A stretch of DNA of 12,379 nucleotides, from the NCBI GenBank assembly GCA_964400355.1, contig CAYNTO010000042.1, forward strand, positions 1-12,379. Direction: 5' to 3'. Within the stretch, counting starts at the first letter, position 1; every line of letters starts with the position of its first letter. Below the pieces are notes generated by a model that saw only the letters and a list, made by a program, of their open reading frames with translations, did not search any database and was not told where the DNA came from. The translations under genes and the position numbers were made by a program. Shown here piece by piece: positions 1-7,718 of the stretch. The stretch comes from JACKAL01 sp964400355 (GTDB lineage Bacteria; Bdellovibrionota; Bdellovibrionia; Bdellovibrionales; JAGQZY01).

Positions 1-2
1 AA

Positions 3-173
3 TCTACCTCTGATGCTACAAAGGGCTTTGTGATCCTTCAACCTACAGCTGGAAATGTGGGTATTGGTACTACAAACCCACAATCACTCCTCGATGTGGC
101 GGGTATCATCCGAGCACAACAAATTTGCGATGAGTCAGGTCTAAATTGTAAAGACATCTCCTCCGGCTGGGGC
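3..173 (+). repeat. Tail end of an upstream fibre cassette
   Basis: The sequence encodes the end of the stalk block (STSDATKG, then a VGIGTTNP motif), then LLDVAG and the ICDE-x3-NCKDIS block ending in Gly-Trp. The same order recurs in the later cassettes, except that here GIGTT runs straight into LLDVAG with no FLPP block or head between them. This is therefore a shorter, headless cassette junction, and it shows that more repeats exist upstream of the window. Confidence 0.75.
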
Positions 174-3100
174 GGTGGTGGAGACATGGACGGTGTCACC
201 ACACACGCGACCACATCGGGACTAATAGGTGGCGCAACAAGCGGCACTGCGGACTTGAGTGTAGACACTGATAACTCTACAATAGAAATCAGCGGTTCCA
301 ATAAAGTACAAATCAAAGACCTAGGTGTCACATCTTCTAAAATCGCAGACGATGCGATCACATCTGCGAAAATTGACGACGACACTATCATGAATGCCGA
401 CATCAACTCCGCAGCAGCGATCGCTTGGAGCAAGATCGACAAAACGGGTGCTACACCGAGCGACGTGGGAGCTGCATCTAGCTCCAGAACAATAGCGACA
501 TCGGGGACATCGGGCTTGAGCGGCGGGGGCGACCTCACGGCCGACCGTTCCCTCTCTGTCAACGTCGATAACACCACGGTAGAGCTCAATGCCAACGCTC
601 TCCGTGTAAAAGATGGCGGCATCACCAGTGCTAAGATCGCCGACGGCACCATAGTGAGTGCCGACGTGGATGCGATCAGTATTGGTAAAATTTCTAGCGC
701 GCCGGCGGAGTACTTCACATACATGCCAGCAGGGACCGAGTGTACCGATGGTTATGTGCTCAAGTGGACATCGAACGACAGATGGGAATGCGCTGCCGAC
801 AACAGTGTGACCGATCACGGAGCTCTCACAGGTCTCGGCGATGACGATCACACTCAGTACGCATTGCTCGCCGGTCGCGGTGCAGGTCAAAACCTGCGCG
901 GTGGAACTGCCGCGAGTGCGAACCTCACTCTTGAATCCACATCCGATGCCACAAAAGGCTACGTGCTCTTACAACCAACTGGCGGTAGCGTCGGCATTGG
1001 AACCACGGCGCCTGTGGCATCGGCGGCATTGCAATTGGATTCCACGACTAAAGGGTTCTTGCCCCCTCGTATGACGGCCACCAATCGCGATGCGATTGTG
1101 GCTCCAGCGGCAGGCCTCACAATATTTAATACTACCGACAATCAGCTCCAGGTGTACAACGGTACAGTATGGAGTACGGCGAGCGGCAGCGGCAGCCAAG
1201 AAACATCTCAAGTTTCGAACGTAGATATCTTGAACGTCCATGCAGACGTGCTCACGCTGACGGTCGCCTCAGGTGGGCGTTACTTGGTGCTTGCAAGTGG
1301 GTCGACAGCATCAGGTGCTTCGTGGAACTATTTTTCCTCGGCTTGTCGACTTTATAGAAACGCATCGATTGTTGATGAAAAATATTTTTATTACGGCTCT
1401 GGCGTGGGTGGAAGCCCCGCAGGGTTTCCACATCATCTAAATGCGCTCCTGACTCTGAACACAGGCGATGTGCTCAAAGTCACCTGTTCCGCTACAACAG
1501 CGGCAGCTACGGCAATCGCTCATGGATTTAACATTCGTATTGTGAGCTTAGGTATAAGCAACGTCTCCGGTGCCGATGGTATGGGTAACCATACGGCGTC
1601 TCAAAATTTGATTTTAGGATCCAACTGGCTCTCTGGGGATGGCAATAATGAAGGCGTACGTGTAGATTCCAACGGCTACGTGGGAATTGGTTCAGCAACG
1701 CCGAATGCACTGCTCGATGTTGCCGGTGTCATTCGCGCTGAGCAAATTTGCGATGAGGCTGGTACAAACTGTAAAGACATCTCTACGGGCTGGTCCACCG
1801 GTGTGGCTACAACTCGTGCCATCAACACCAACGCCGGATCGGCTCTTACCGGCGGTGGAGATTTGTCTGTAGATCGCAACATCGCGGTCAATGTAGACAA
1901 CACCGGCGTTGAAATAAACTCTAACGCTTTGAGATTAAAAGACAGCGGGGTTGTCACGTCAAAACTTGCGGATGCTTCCGTAACGGAAGTGAAACTTGCG
2001 GCAAACGCGGTAACCAGTGCCAAAATCGCCGACGGCACCATCGTGAGTGCTGATGTGGACACCATCAGTATCGGCAGAATCTCAAGTGCGCCTACGGAGT
2101 ATTTCACATACATGCCCGCGGGTACGGAGTGCACCGACGGTTATGTGCTTAAGTGGACATCGAACGACAGATGGGAATGTGCAGCCGACAACAGTGTGAC
2201 TGATCACGGTGCACTTACGGGTTTGGGTGATGACGATCACACGCAGTACGCGCTGCTCGCCGGCCGTGGTGCGGGTCAAAACTTGCGCGGTGGCACTGCC
2301 GCAAGCGCCAATCTCACTTTGGAATCCACATCGGACGCCACGAAAGGCTACGTGCTTTTACAGCCTAACGGCGGCAGCGTAGGCGTTGGTACTACAGCTC
2401 CGCATGCATCCGCAGTGGTACAAATGGCGTCTACCACTAAAGGATTCTTACCGCCGAAAATGACGCGGGCACAGCGCAACGCCATCGCCACGCCGACTCA
2501 GGGTTTAATGGTTTTCAACACCGATGATAGCACCTTGGATTACTACAGTGGTTCAGCGTGGCTGAGTTTGAACGGATCGCCAAAATACATGAAGCTTGGG
2601 ATGTCGGGTGTACAGGCAGTCAACTTAAACTCCATTGTGGCGTTCGATTCTATAAGATCCAACTCGGGCATGACATCTTCAGCAAACGGAATTGAGCTCA
2701 AGGCGGGTGTTACCTACAGACTCGAAGCAGCGGTAAACACATTCGGCTCTGATTCGAACAATTATCTTGGTTATCAATTGCACAACGGTACCTCATATTT
2801 TGGAGCTACAGCTTACACTTCGGAACCTGAAAATACGAATTATGGCTTTAAAGCACAACTCCTAGAGTTTTACACTCCGAGCACAGACGTCACAGTGACG
2901 GTAAGAATCACCGATGACAGCATAGGGGCGGGCCAGGTGCATAGCGCGTGGAATACCTATTTTATCGCCCAAGAAGTGGTTCCGTCTGGCCCCGGCGGCG
3001 GCGGTGGCAATGATAACATGGGCAATCATGTTGCGACTCAAAATCTCGCGTTGTCTGGTTTTTGGATTTCCAACGATGGCAATGCTGAAGGAATCAATAT

Positions 3101-6100
3101 CAGCGATTCCGGCAATGTGGGTATTGGAACTTCCGTAGCAAACGCGCTTCTCGACGTGGCCGGTATCATTCGCGCCGAGCAAATTTGCGACGAAGTGGGT
3201 GCAAACTGTAAAGACATTTCTACCGGCTGGTCCACTGGAGTGGCCACAACCCGTGCGATCAATACCAATTCTGGATCAGGTCTCACAGGTGGAGGAGATC
3301 TCTCCGCAGATCGCAACATTGCGATGAACGTGGACAATACCACCGTCGAAATCGCAACCAACACGGTTCAAGTTAAAGATAGCGGTATTACAAGTGCTAA
3401 GATCGCCGATGGCACCATTGTGAGTGCTGATGTGGACACCATCAGTATTGGCAAAATCTCAAATGCTCCGGCGGAATACTTTACGTATATGCCGGCAGGG
3501 AGCGAGTGTACGGACGGCTACACGTTGAAATGGACCTCGAGCAATCGCTGGGAGTGTTCAACGGATTTGGTGGGTGCCACCGATCATGGCGCACTCACTG
3601 GCCTTGGCGATGACGACCACACTCAGTACGCTTTGCTTGTGGGCCGTGGTGCGGGCCAAAGCCTGCGCGGTGGAACAGCCGCGAGCGCGAACCTCACGCT
3701 CGAATCCACCTCCGATGCCACAAAAGGCAGTGTACTGATTCAACCCACAGGTGGTAGCGTTGGTATCGGTACAACAGCGACAGCGGCGTCTGCCATTTTA
3801 CAAGCAGATTCCACGGCGAAAGGTTTTTTACCGCCGCGCATGACTACCGCACAGCGAGCTGCCATAGCAACGCCGGCACAAGGTTTAATTGTTTTTAACA
3901 CCGACAGCTCTACGCTAGATTATTACACGGGGAGTGAGTGGTTAAAGCTCAATGGTGCGCCCAAATATATCAAGCTGGGCATGAGTGCTAGTCAAAGCGT
4001 GAATATTACCGATACTATACAGTTCAACACCACACGCTATAGCAGTGGTATGACCCGCACGGGGAATGGTGTAGATCTCAAGGCCGGCGTCACCTACCGG
4101 ATCGAAGCGTCTGTCGATACGTATTCGAGCACGGGGAATGGATTTGTTGGCTATCAACTCCACAACGGCACAGGCTATTTTGGTAATCAAGCTTACACCT
4201 TTGAAGGCGATGTTCCGACTTGGGGGTTTAAATCCCACATTCTCGAAATTTATAAGCCAGTGGCTGATGAAACAATCACGTTGCGGGTTACACACGATGA
4301 GTTAGGTACAGGGGTCTTGTACGCAAGCTGGAATGCTAACTTTACTGTTACCGAACTTGTACCCTCTGGCCCCGGTGGTGGCGGTGGCGGTAATGACAAT
4401 ATGGGAAATCACACGGCCGCGCAGAATATTACGTTAGGAAGTCATTGGCTCTCGGGCGACAGCAACAACGAAGGTATTCGTATCGACTCCTCTGGCAACG
4501 TAGGTATCGGCTCCGCGGTGCCAAACGCGCTCCTCGATGTGGCGGGCACCATCCGCGCCACAGAAATTTGCGATGAAGCGGGCGCCAATTGTAAAGACAT
4601 GTCTGAAGGCTGGGGATCGGGCGGTTTTGTGATGCAATCGTGGCAAACGCCTGCGTTTCAAAATTCATGGAGCAACTACAACAACGGCTACAACCCAGCA
4701 GGCTATTATAAAGATCCTTTTGGTCGCGTGTATTTGCGAGGTCTCATACAAAGCGGTACGAACAATCAGTGTGCATTCACGCTTCCTGTTGGATATCGTC
4801 CAATAAACCGGCAACTGCACACGAGCATCTCGGGAGCCTTTACGGACACGCGAGTGGATGTTCTCACTGATGGTTGCGTATTGGTCTCGGGCAACAACAC
4901 GTGGTTTTCTTTAGACGGCATAGAATTCACTTCGAGCACCGGCGGCGCTTTTTCCGGCAACTCCAATCCATGGGCAGTTGTTGGTCAAGACGCCTACTAC
5001 GCCAATGGCAACGTGGGTATTGGCACAAACAGTCCTACGGTTTCTCTTGATATGAACACGCGCACCGATGCTATTCGTTTGCCTGCGGGAACTACCGGCG
5101 AACAACCTTCGGCGGCAAACGGCATGATCCGCTACAACACGACCACTAATAAATTTGAGGCATATGAAAACGGCGCATGGGTCAACTTGAGAGATCCCGC
5201 GAGCAACTCCTCGCACACTGCCGCGACGGGTACAGCAGGCGCACCGTCTATCTCGTTCACTGGCGAAACAGATACTGGCTTTTACAATTCAGGAACCAAC
5301 GAAATCGGCGTGAGCGCCGGAGCCGCACAGATTTTTAATTTCAATACCACCGGATTGACCGCAGCCACCACTGGTGGCGCCCATGTGAAGAGTGGCGACG
5401 GCACAGCTGGCGCACCCACATTTAGTTTTGCGGGCGACTCCGACACAGGCTGGTTCCGCGCGGGTGCCGACACGTTGGCTGCAAGTACAGCGGGAGCTGA
5501 ACGTATACGCATCGATTCTACCGGCAATGTGGCTATCGGTACGACCACCGCACTCGGGCCATTGACCGTATTAAAAACCACGACGGCGCCAGTGGGTGGG
5601 AGCCAACGTCTCAGTGATTTTAGCTTTGTCGTCAATTTGCCTTCCAACACCACCGATCAGTTTTATAGTCATATTGTTAAAGTGGACTCCGGTGCCGCAA
5701 CCACAAACGACATCGATCGTCTTACGGGCATTATGTCGCAAGCCAATCACTACGGAACCGGTACAGTAGCTACATCTATTGCGCAGCGCTCATCTGCTTA
5801 CAATCGTTCCACCGGCACCGTCACCGATGCCTACGGCACTCTGTCAGATGTGCGCAACTTTGTAGGTGGTACAATCACCAACGCCTACGCACTAAGAGGG
5901 GCGGTTTACCAATCAGCGGGAACGATCGTAAATGGCTACGGGCTTTATCTTGAGAATGTCGGCGCAACAAATGGATACGGTGTGTATCAGGTTGGAACCG
6001 ACGATAAAAATTATTTCGCCGGTACTGTGGGGATTGGCACTACGAATCCGAGCAGTATGCTCGAAATTGTTGGTACTACGGGTATGCCCGCAGTTCTCGC

Positions 6101-7688
6101 TTCGAATGTGTCCACTGACAGTGTAGCTAAACAAGGGCTGTTCGGAACCCGCCATTATTTGGCCGCAGAAGAACCAGTTGTTGGATTGCAAGCCTACTCG
6201 AGTGCCGCGAACAATTACGTGTACATAGGAGGCGGAACCTCTTACGGGAACGCGGCGACAGGATTATTGTTTTATACCGCGGCCGACAATACTACTTTGC
6301 TCGGAACAGAACGCATGCGTATCGACTCTGCGGGATCGGTGGCAATCGGTACGACCGTCCCCGTTGCAAAGCTGCATGTTCAGTCAACGTCGAGTAGCTT
6401 GGGAACGTTTGAATCGTTTGAGTCGGCATCGGGGACTTCGCCGTCGTCTCTGATTCTTAGAAAATCTCGAGGAAGTCCATCTTCGCCGTCGGCAGTTTTG
6501 TCGGGTGATCGTATTGCACAGGTAGGGGCTCAAGGACGCGACGGCACTTCGTATAGCGGCTTAGTTCCAGGAGCGATCGATTTTTACGCCGAAGAAGATC
6601 AGACGACGAGTGGCCATGGAACTTCAATGACATTTGGAACAACTGCAGTGGGCTCACTGTTGAGATATGAGCGCATGCGTATCACTGGCGACGGCAATGT
6701 CGGTATTGGTACATCAGTCCCGACAACACGCCTCCATGTACACAATACTGCGGCGGCCAATGTCGCTGGCCAAGACACTTTGACACTCTATGCATCCCAT
6801 AGCGCCGGATCGCTGGGGAGTGGCGCGCGCATTCTCTTTAAAGGATCCAGCGACGCTGCTGCAATTAAGAGTTACACGTCGGGTGCGTCGTTGACTGGGC
6901 TGGCTTTTGAAACAGGTTGGGGTGCAGTCACTCCTAAGATGGTCTTGGACAATGCGGGCAAACTTGGTATCGGTACTGTGGCTCCAATTGATATGTTGGA
7001 TATCCAAGCGAGTTCAGATGGTTTAGTTGGTATACGTATAGAGAACACAGAGGCGGGCGGCGGTGCTTTTAAGTTCCTTGTCGGCGGCAGTACAGCTGCT
7101 AACCCGGGTGGTCTCACCATCCGCGATCAGGGCGCAGGTGTGAATCGTGTATACCTCTCATCGAGCGGTTATCTCGGCTTGGCCGTTCCTGTTGCGAGTT
7201 ACCGAATAGAGCTTCCTAACACAGCAGATACGGGCGGGCGTGGGCGCGCCAACCAATGGGCGACCTACTCCGACGGGCGCTTTAAAACCGACGTCACAAC
7301 CATTCCAAACGCATTGGAAAAACTTTTAGATATGGAAGGTGTGACTTATCGCTCGAATCAATCCGGTGAAAAAGGTGCGGTGGAGATGGGCTTTATTGCA
7401 CAAGAGGTGGAGCGTGTGGCTCCCGAAGTGGTTTCCATTTCCAAAACACAGATCACTCCTAAAAATCAAAAACCGTATACAGTGGAAGACTATCGCTCGC
7501 TCGATTACTCGCGCTTAACAGCTTTAATTGTGGAAGCGGTTAAGGATCTCTATAAAAAGTTCGTCCAAGCCGACGAAAAACACGACCGTGAAATTGCGTC
7601 GCTCAAAGAGCGCGCCGACAAATTCGAGAAAGAAAATCAAGAGCTCAAAAAGCGCTTGGAAAGACTAGAAAAATCAATGGCCAAATAA
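3..7688 (+). CDS. Giant modular trimeric fibre/adhesin with C-terminal S74 chaperone (5'-partial)
   Basis: The reading frame is open from the first bases, and the residues before the first possible start (GTG at 30) match the internal repeat motif 'STSDATKG', so the real start lies upstream. The visible 2561 codons show, in order: the end of one cassette (3-173), a linker, three long cassettes each bearing a variable head (513-4613), a fourth head (4626-5000), a shaft with GIGT-type repeats near 5013, 5529, 6027, 6339, 6699 and 6966, an S74 intramolecular chaperone (from about 7269), and a Lys/Glu-rich coiled coil to the stop. Such proteins fold as parallel homotrimers in phage tail fibres. 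Bdellovibrio mosaic adhesive trimers share the repeat-shaft, head and S74 plan, and are thought to bind prey surfaces. Low-complexity Gly/Ser/Thr/Ala-rich sequence with Cys pairs fits an exported protein. The export signal lies outside the window. Target and ligand are unknown. A prophage tail fibre is the main alternative, but no phage genes are adjacent. Confidence 0.9.
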   Translation, partial: STSDATKGFVILQPTAGNVGIGTTNPQSLLDVAGIIRAQQICDESGLNCKDISSGWGGGGDMDGVTTHATTSGLIGGATSGTADLSVDTDNSTIEISGSNKVQIKDLGVTSSKIADDAITSAKIDDDTIMNADINSAAAIAWSKIDKTGATPSDVGAASSSRTIATSGTSGLSGGGDLTADRSLSVNVDNTTVELNANALRVKDGGITSAKIADGTIVSADVDAISIGKISSAPAEYFTYMPAGTECTDGYVLKWTSNDRWECAADNSVTDHGALTGLGDDDHTQYALLAGRGAGQNLRGGTAASANLTLESTSDATKGYVLLQPTGGSVGIGTTAPVASAALQLDSTTKGFLPPRMTATNRDAIVAPAAGLTIFNTTDNQLQVYNGTVWSTASGSGSQETSQVSNVDILNVHADVLTLTVASGGRYLVLASGSTASGASWNYFSSACRLYRNASIVDEKYFYYGSGVGGSPAGFPHHLNALLTLNTGDVLKVTCSATTAAATAIAHGFNIRIVSLGISNVSGADGMGNHTASQNLILGSNWLSGDGNNEGVRVDSNGYVGIGSATPNALLDVAGVIRAEQICDEAGTNCKDISTGWSTGVATTRAINTNAGSALTGGGDLSVDRNIAVNVDNTGVEINSNALRLKDSGVVTSKLADASVTEVKLAANAVTSAKIADGTIVSADVDTISIGRISSAPTEYFTYMPAGTECTDGYVLKWTSNDRWECAADNSVTDHGALTGLGDDDHTQYALLAGRGAGQNLRGGTAASANLTLESTSDATKGYVLLQPNGGSVGVGTTAPHASAVVQMASTTKGFLPPKMTRAQRNAIATPTQGLMVFNTDDSTLDYYSGSAWLSLNGSPKYMKLGMSGVQAVNLNSIVAFDSIRSNSGMTSSANGIELKAGVTYRLEAAVNTFGSDSNNYLGYQLHNGTSYFGATAYTSEPENTNYGFKAQLLEFYTPSTDVTVTVRITDDSIGAGQVHSAWNTYFIAQEVVPSGPGGGGGNDNMGNHVATQNLALSGFWISNDGNAEGINISDSGNVGIGTSVANALLDVAGIIRAEQICDEVGANCKDISTGWSTGVATTRAINTNSGSGLTGGGDLSADRNIAMNVDNTTVEIATNTVQVKDSGITSAKIADGTIVSADVDTISIGKISNAPAEYFTYMPAGSECTDGYTLKWTSSNRWECSTDLVGATDHGALTGLGDDDHTQYALLVGRGAGQSLRGGTAASANLTLESTSDATKGSVLIQPTGGSVGIGTTATAASAILQADSTAKGFLPPRMTTAQRAAIATPAQGLIVFNTDSSTLDYYTGSEWLKLNGAPKYIKLGMSASQSVNITDTIQFNTTRYSSGMTRTGNGVDLKAGVTYRIEASVDTYSSTGNGFVGYQLHNGTGYFGNQAYTFEGDVPTWGFKSHILEIYKPVADETITLRVTHDELGTGVLYASWNANFTVTELVPSGPGGGGGGNDNMGNHTAAQNITLGSHWLSGDSNNEGIRIDSSGNVGIGSAVPNALLDVAGTIRATEICDEAGANCKDMSEGWGSGGFVMQSWQTPAFQNSWSNYNNGYNPAGYYKDPFGRVYLRGLIQSGTNNQCAFTLPVGYRPINRQLHTSISGAFTDTRVDVLTDGCVLVSGNNTWFSLDGIEFTSSTGGAFSGNSNPWAVVGQDAYYANGNVGIGTNSPTVSLDMNTRTDAIRLPAGTTGEQPSAANGMIRYNTTTNKFEAYENGAWVNLRDPASNSSHTAATGTAGAPSISFTGETDTGFYNSGTNEIGVSAGAAQIFNFNTTGLTAATTGGAHVKSGDGTAGAPTFSFAGDSDTGWFRAGADTLAASTAGAERIRIDSTGNVAIGTTTALGPLTVLKTTTAPVGGSQRLSDFSFVVNLPSNTTDQFYSHIVKVDSGAATTNDIDRLTGIMSQANHYGTGTVATSIAQRSSAYNRSTGTVTDAYGTLSDVRNFVGGTITNAYALRGAVYQSAGTIVNGYGLYLENVGATNGYGVYQVGTDDKNYFAGTVGIGTTNPSSMLEIVGTTGMPAVLASNVSTDSVAKQGLFGTRHYLAAEEPVVGLQAYSSAANNYVYIGGGTSYGNAATGLLFYTAADNTTLLGTERMRIDSAGSVAIGTTVPVAKLHVQSTSSSLGTFESFESASGTSPSSLILRKSRGSPSSPSAVLSGDRIAQVGAQGRDGTSYSGLVPGAIDFYAEEDQTTSGHGTSMTFGTTAVGSLLRYERMRITGDGNVGIGTSVPTTRLHVHNTAAANVAGQDTLTLYASHSAGSLGSGARILFKGSSDAAAIKSYTSGASLTGLAFETGWGAVTPKMVLDNAGKLGIGTVAPIDMLDIQASSDGLVGIRIENTEAGGGAFKFLVGGSTAANPGGLTIRDQGAGVNRVYLSSSGYLGLAVPVASYRIELPNTADTGGRGRANQWATYSDGRFKTDVTTIPNALEKLLDMEGVTYRSNQSGEKGAVEMGFIAQEVERVAPEVVSISKTQITPKNQKPYTVEDYRSLDYSRLTALIVEAVKDLYKKFVQADEKHDREIASLKERADKFEKENQELKKRLERLEKSMAK
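513..1835 (+). repeat. Fibre cassette 1 (stalk, FLPP block, head 1, Cys block)
   Basis: Order of blocks: a GLSGGGDLTADR-type turn, SAKIADG repeat, a Cys-x16-Cys block (TEC to WEC, about 730-795), DDDHTQY (about 840-862), STSDATKG, VGIGTTAP (about 993), the TTKGFLPPRM block (about 1045-1180), head 1 (1194-1580), then MGNH at 1581, a second GIG motif and ICDE-x3-NCKDIS. The corresponding points of cassettes 1 and 2 (ATCGCC at 636 and 2025) are 1389 bp, or 463 codons, apart, so the repeats keep frame. Confidence 0.85.
1194..1580 (+). other. Fibre head domain 1 (unique)
   Basis: About 129 residues sit between the FLPP/VYNG-W block and the MGNH block. It alternates hydrophobic and polar residues, as a beta-sandwich would, with aromatic-rich loops (WNYFSS, YFYYGSG) and two Cys (SAC, VTC). 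It shows no clear resemblance by eye to heads 2-4. A C1q/TNF-like jelly roll is a guess from the 'ASGGRYLV' strand pattern only. Confidence 0.5.
1836..3272 (+). repeat. Fibre cassette 2 (stalk, FLPP block, head 2, Cys block)
   Basis: The block order is the same as in cassette 1. It differs by an insertion of about 20 residues in the stalk (around 1950-2015, the run with SKLAD and TEVKLAANA) and by a completely different head (2577-2981), followed by a Gly-rich linker (2982-3017). MGNH starts at 3018. The corresponding points of cassettes 2 and 3 (2025 and 3402) are 1377 bp, or 459 codons, apart. At the DNA level the shared blocks differ mostly at third codon positions. Confidence 0.85.
2577..3017 (+). 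other. Fibre head domain 2 and Gly-rich linker
   Basis: It opens with PKYMKLGMS and contains LKAGVTYRLEA, GYQLHNGT and a C-terminal W-N-x-Y-F strand, then VPSGPGGGGGNDN as a linker to the next MGNH block. The layout suggests a beta-sandwich receptor-binding head. It is clearly homologous to head 3. Confidence 0.65.
3273..4613 (+). repeat. Fibre cassette 3 (stalk, FLPP block, head 3, Cys block)
   Basis: The block order is the same, with DDDHTQY near 3610-3630, STSDATKG near 3710, the TAKGFLPPRM block (about 3820-3955), head 3 (3957-4361), the Gly-rich linker (4362-4400), MGNH at 4401, a GIGS motif and ICDE-x3-NCKDMS. It lacks the 20-residue stalk insertion of cassette 2. It leads directly into head 4 instead of a further stalk. 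Confidence 0.85.
3957..4400 (+). other. Fibre head domain 3 and Gly-rich linker
   Basis: It is a paralogue of head 2: PKYIKLGMS, LKAGVTYRIEA, GYQLHNGT, W-N-x-N-F and the same SGPGGGGGG linker are kept. Roughly half the residues match by eye. The loops between the shared strands (for example after GYFG and around FEGDVP) are changed, which is what a diversified binding surface would show. Confidence 0.65.
4626..5000 (+). other. Fibre head domain 4 (phage-tip-like)
   Basis: This domain starts with Q-S-W and N-S-W-S-N-Y, has YYKDPFGRVYLRG, then FTLPVGYRP, then a short beta-rich tail. A 'W...NGW.NY...Y.KD..G.V.L.G' start followed by 'LP.GYRP' is a pattern I recall from phage and bacterial fibre-tip domains. 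It follows the Cys block of cassette 3 with almost no linker and differs from heads 1-3. Confidence 0.6.
5001..7268 (+). other. Fibre distal shaft of GIGT-type repeats
   Basis: About 756 residues have no cassette periodicity but repeat 'G-N-V-x-I-G-T-x-x-P' followed by a hydrophobic 'L-x-V/I' strand (near 5013, 5529, 6027, 6339, 6699, 6966, and a degenerate copy near 7173). RMRI-D/T-x-x-G precedes several of them. Two 'GAP-S/F-FxG-x-x-DTG-F/W' repeats (about 5236-5300 and 5410-5460) and a diverged FLPP-like block (RLPAGTT to YENGAW, about 5077-5180) also occur. These are typical of beta-rich trimeric shafts. Confidence 0.7.
7269..7553 (+). other. S74-type intramolecular chaperone domain
   Basis: The domain starts at the S-D-G-R-F-K motif (Ser codon 7269-7271, Lys codon 7284-7286). 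This is the Ser-Lys spacing of the autocatalytic endosialidase/tail-fibre chaperone family, which cuts just before this Ser after trimer assembly. GFIAQEVERVAPE, L-D-Y-S-R-L and LIVEAVKDLYKK, all family hallmarks, follow. Cleavage would release about 139 residues including the terminal coiled coil. Confidence 0.88.
7540..7685 (+). other. C-terminal coiled coil of the fibre
   Basis: The last 45 or so residues are highly charged with regular Leu/Ile/Val/Phe spacing (EIASLKERADKF, ENQELKKRLERL). This is consistent with a trimeric coiled coil that clamps the S74 chaperone and would leave with it after cleavage. Confidence 0.75.
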
Positions 7689-7718
7689 GCGTGCACTAAT
7701 GCCGAGGAGTGACAGCGA

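Noticed and set aside
38..724. 228-codon open frame on the minus strand inside the fibre gene
   Set aside because: It mirrors the codon bias of the repetitive fibre, equivalent antisense frames recur at the same spot of each cassette (for example 1676-2134 and 3038-3364), and it shows no recognisable domain.
321..890. 189-codon minus-strand frame
   Set aside because: Composition is odd (Arg/Cys/Val rich), it overlaps another antisense frame, and a shorter counterpart appears in the matching part of cassette 2; it is a shadow of the fibre repeat.
513..4613. CRISPR array or short tandem DNA repeats
   Set aside because: The repeats are long, coding, in frame and diverged at silent positions; there are no short identical repeats with unique spacers.
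1..7688. Prophage
   Set aside because: The fibre looks phage-derived, but no tail, capsid, lysis or integrase gene and no attachment site is visible in the window.
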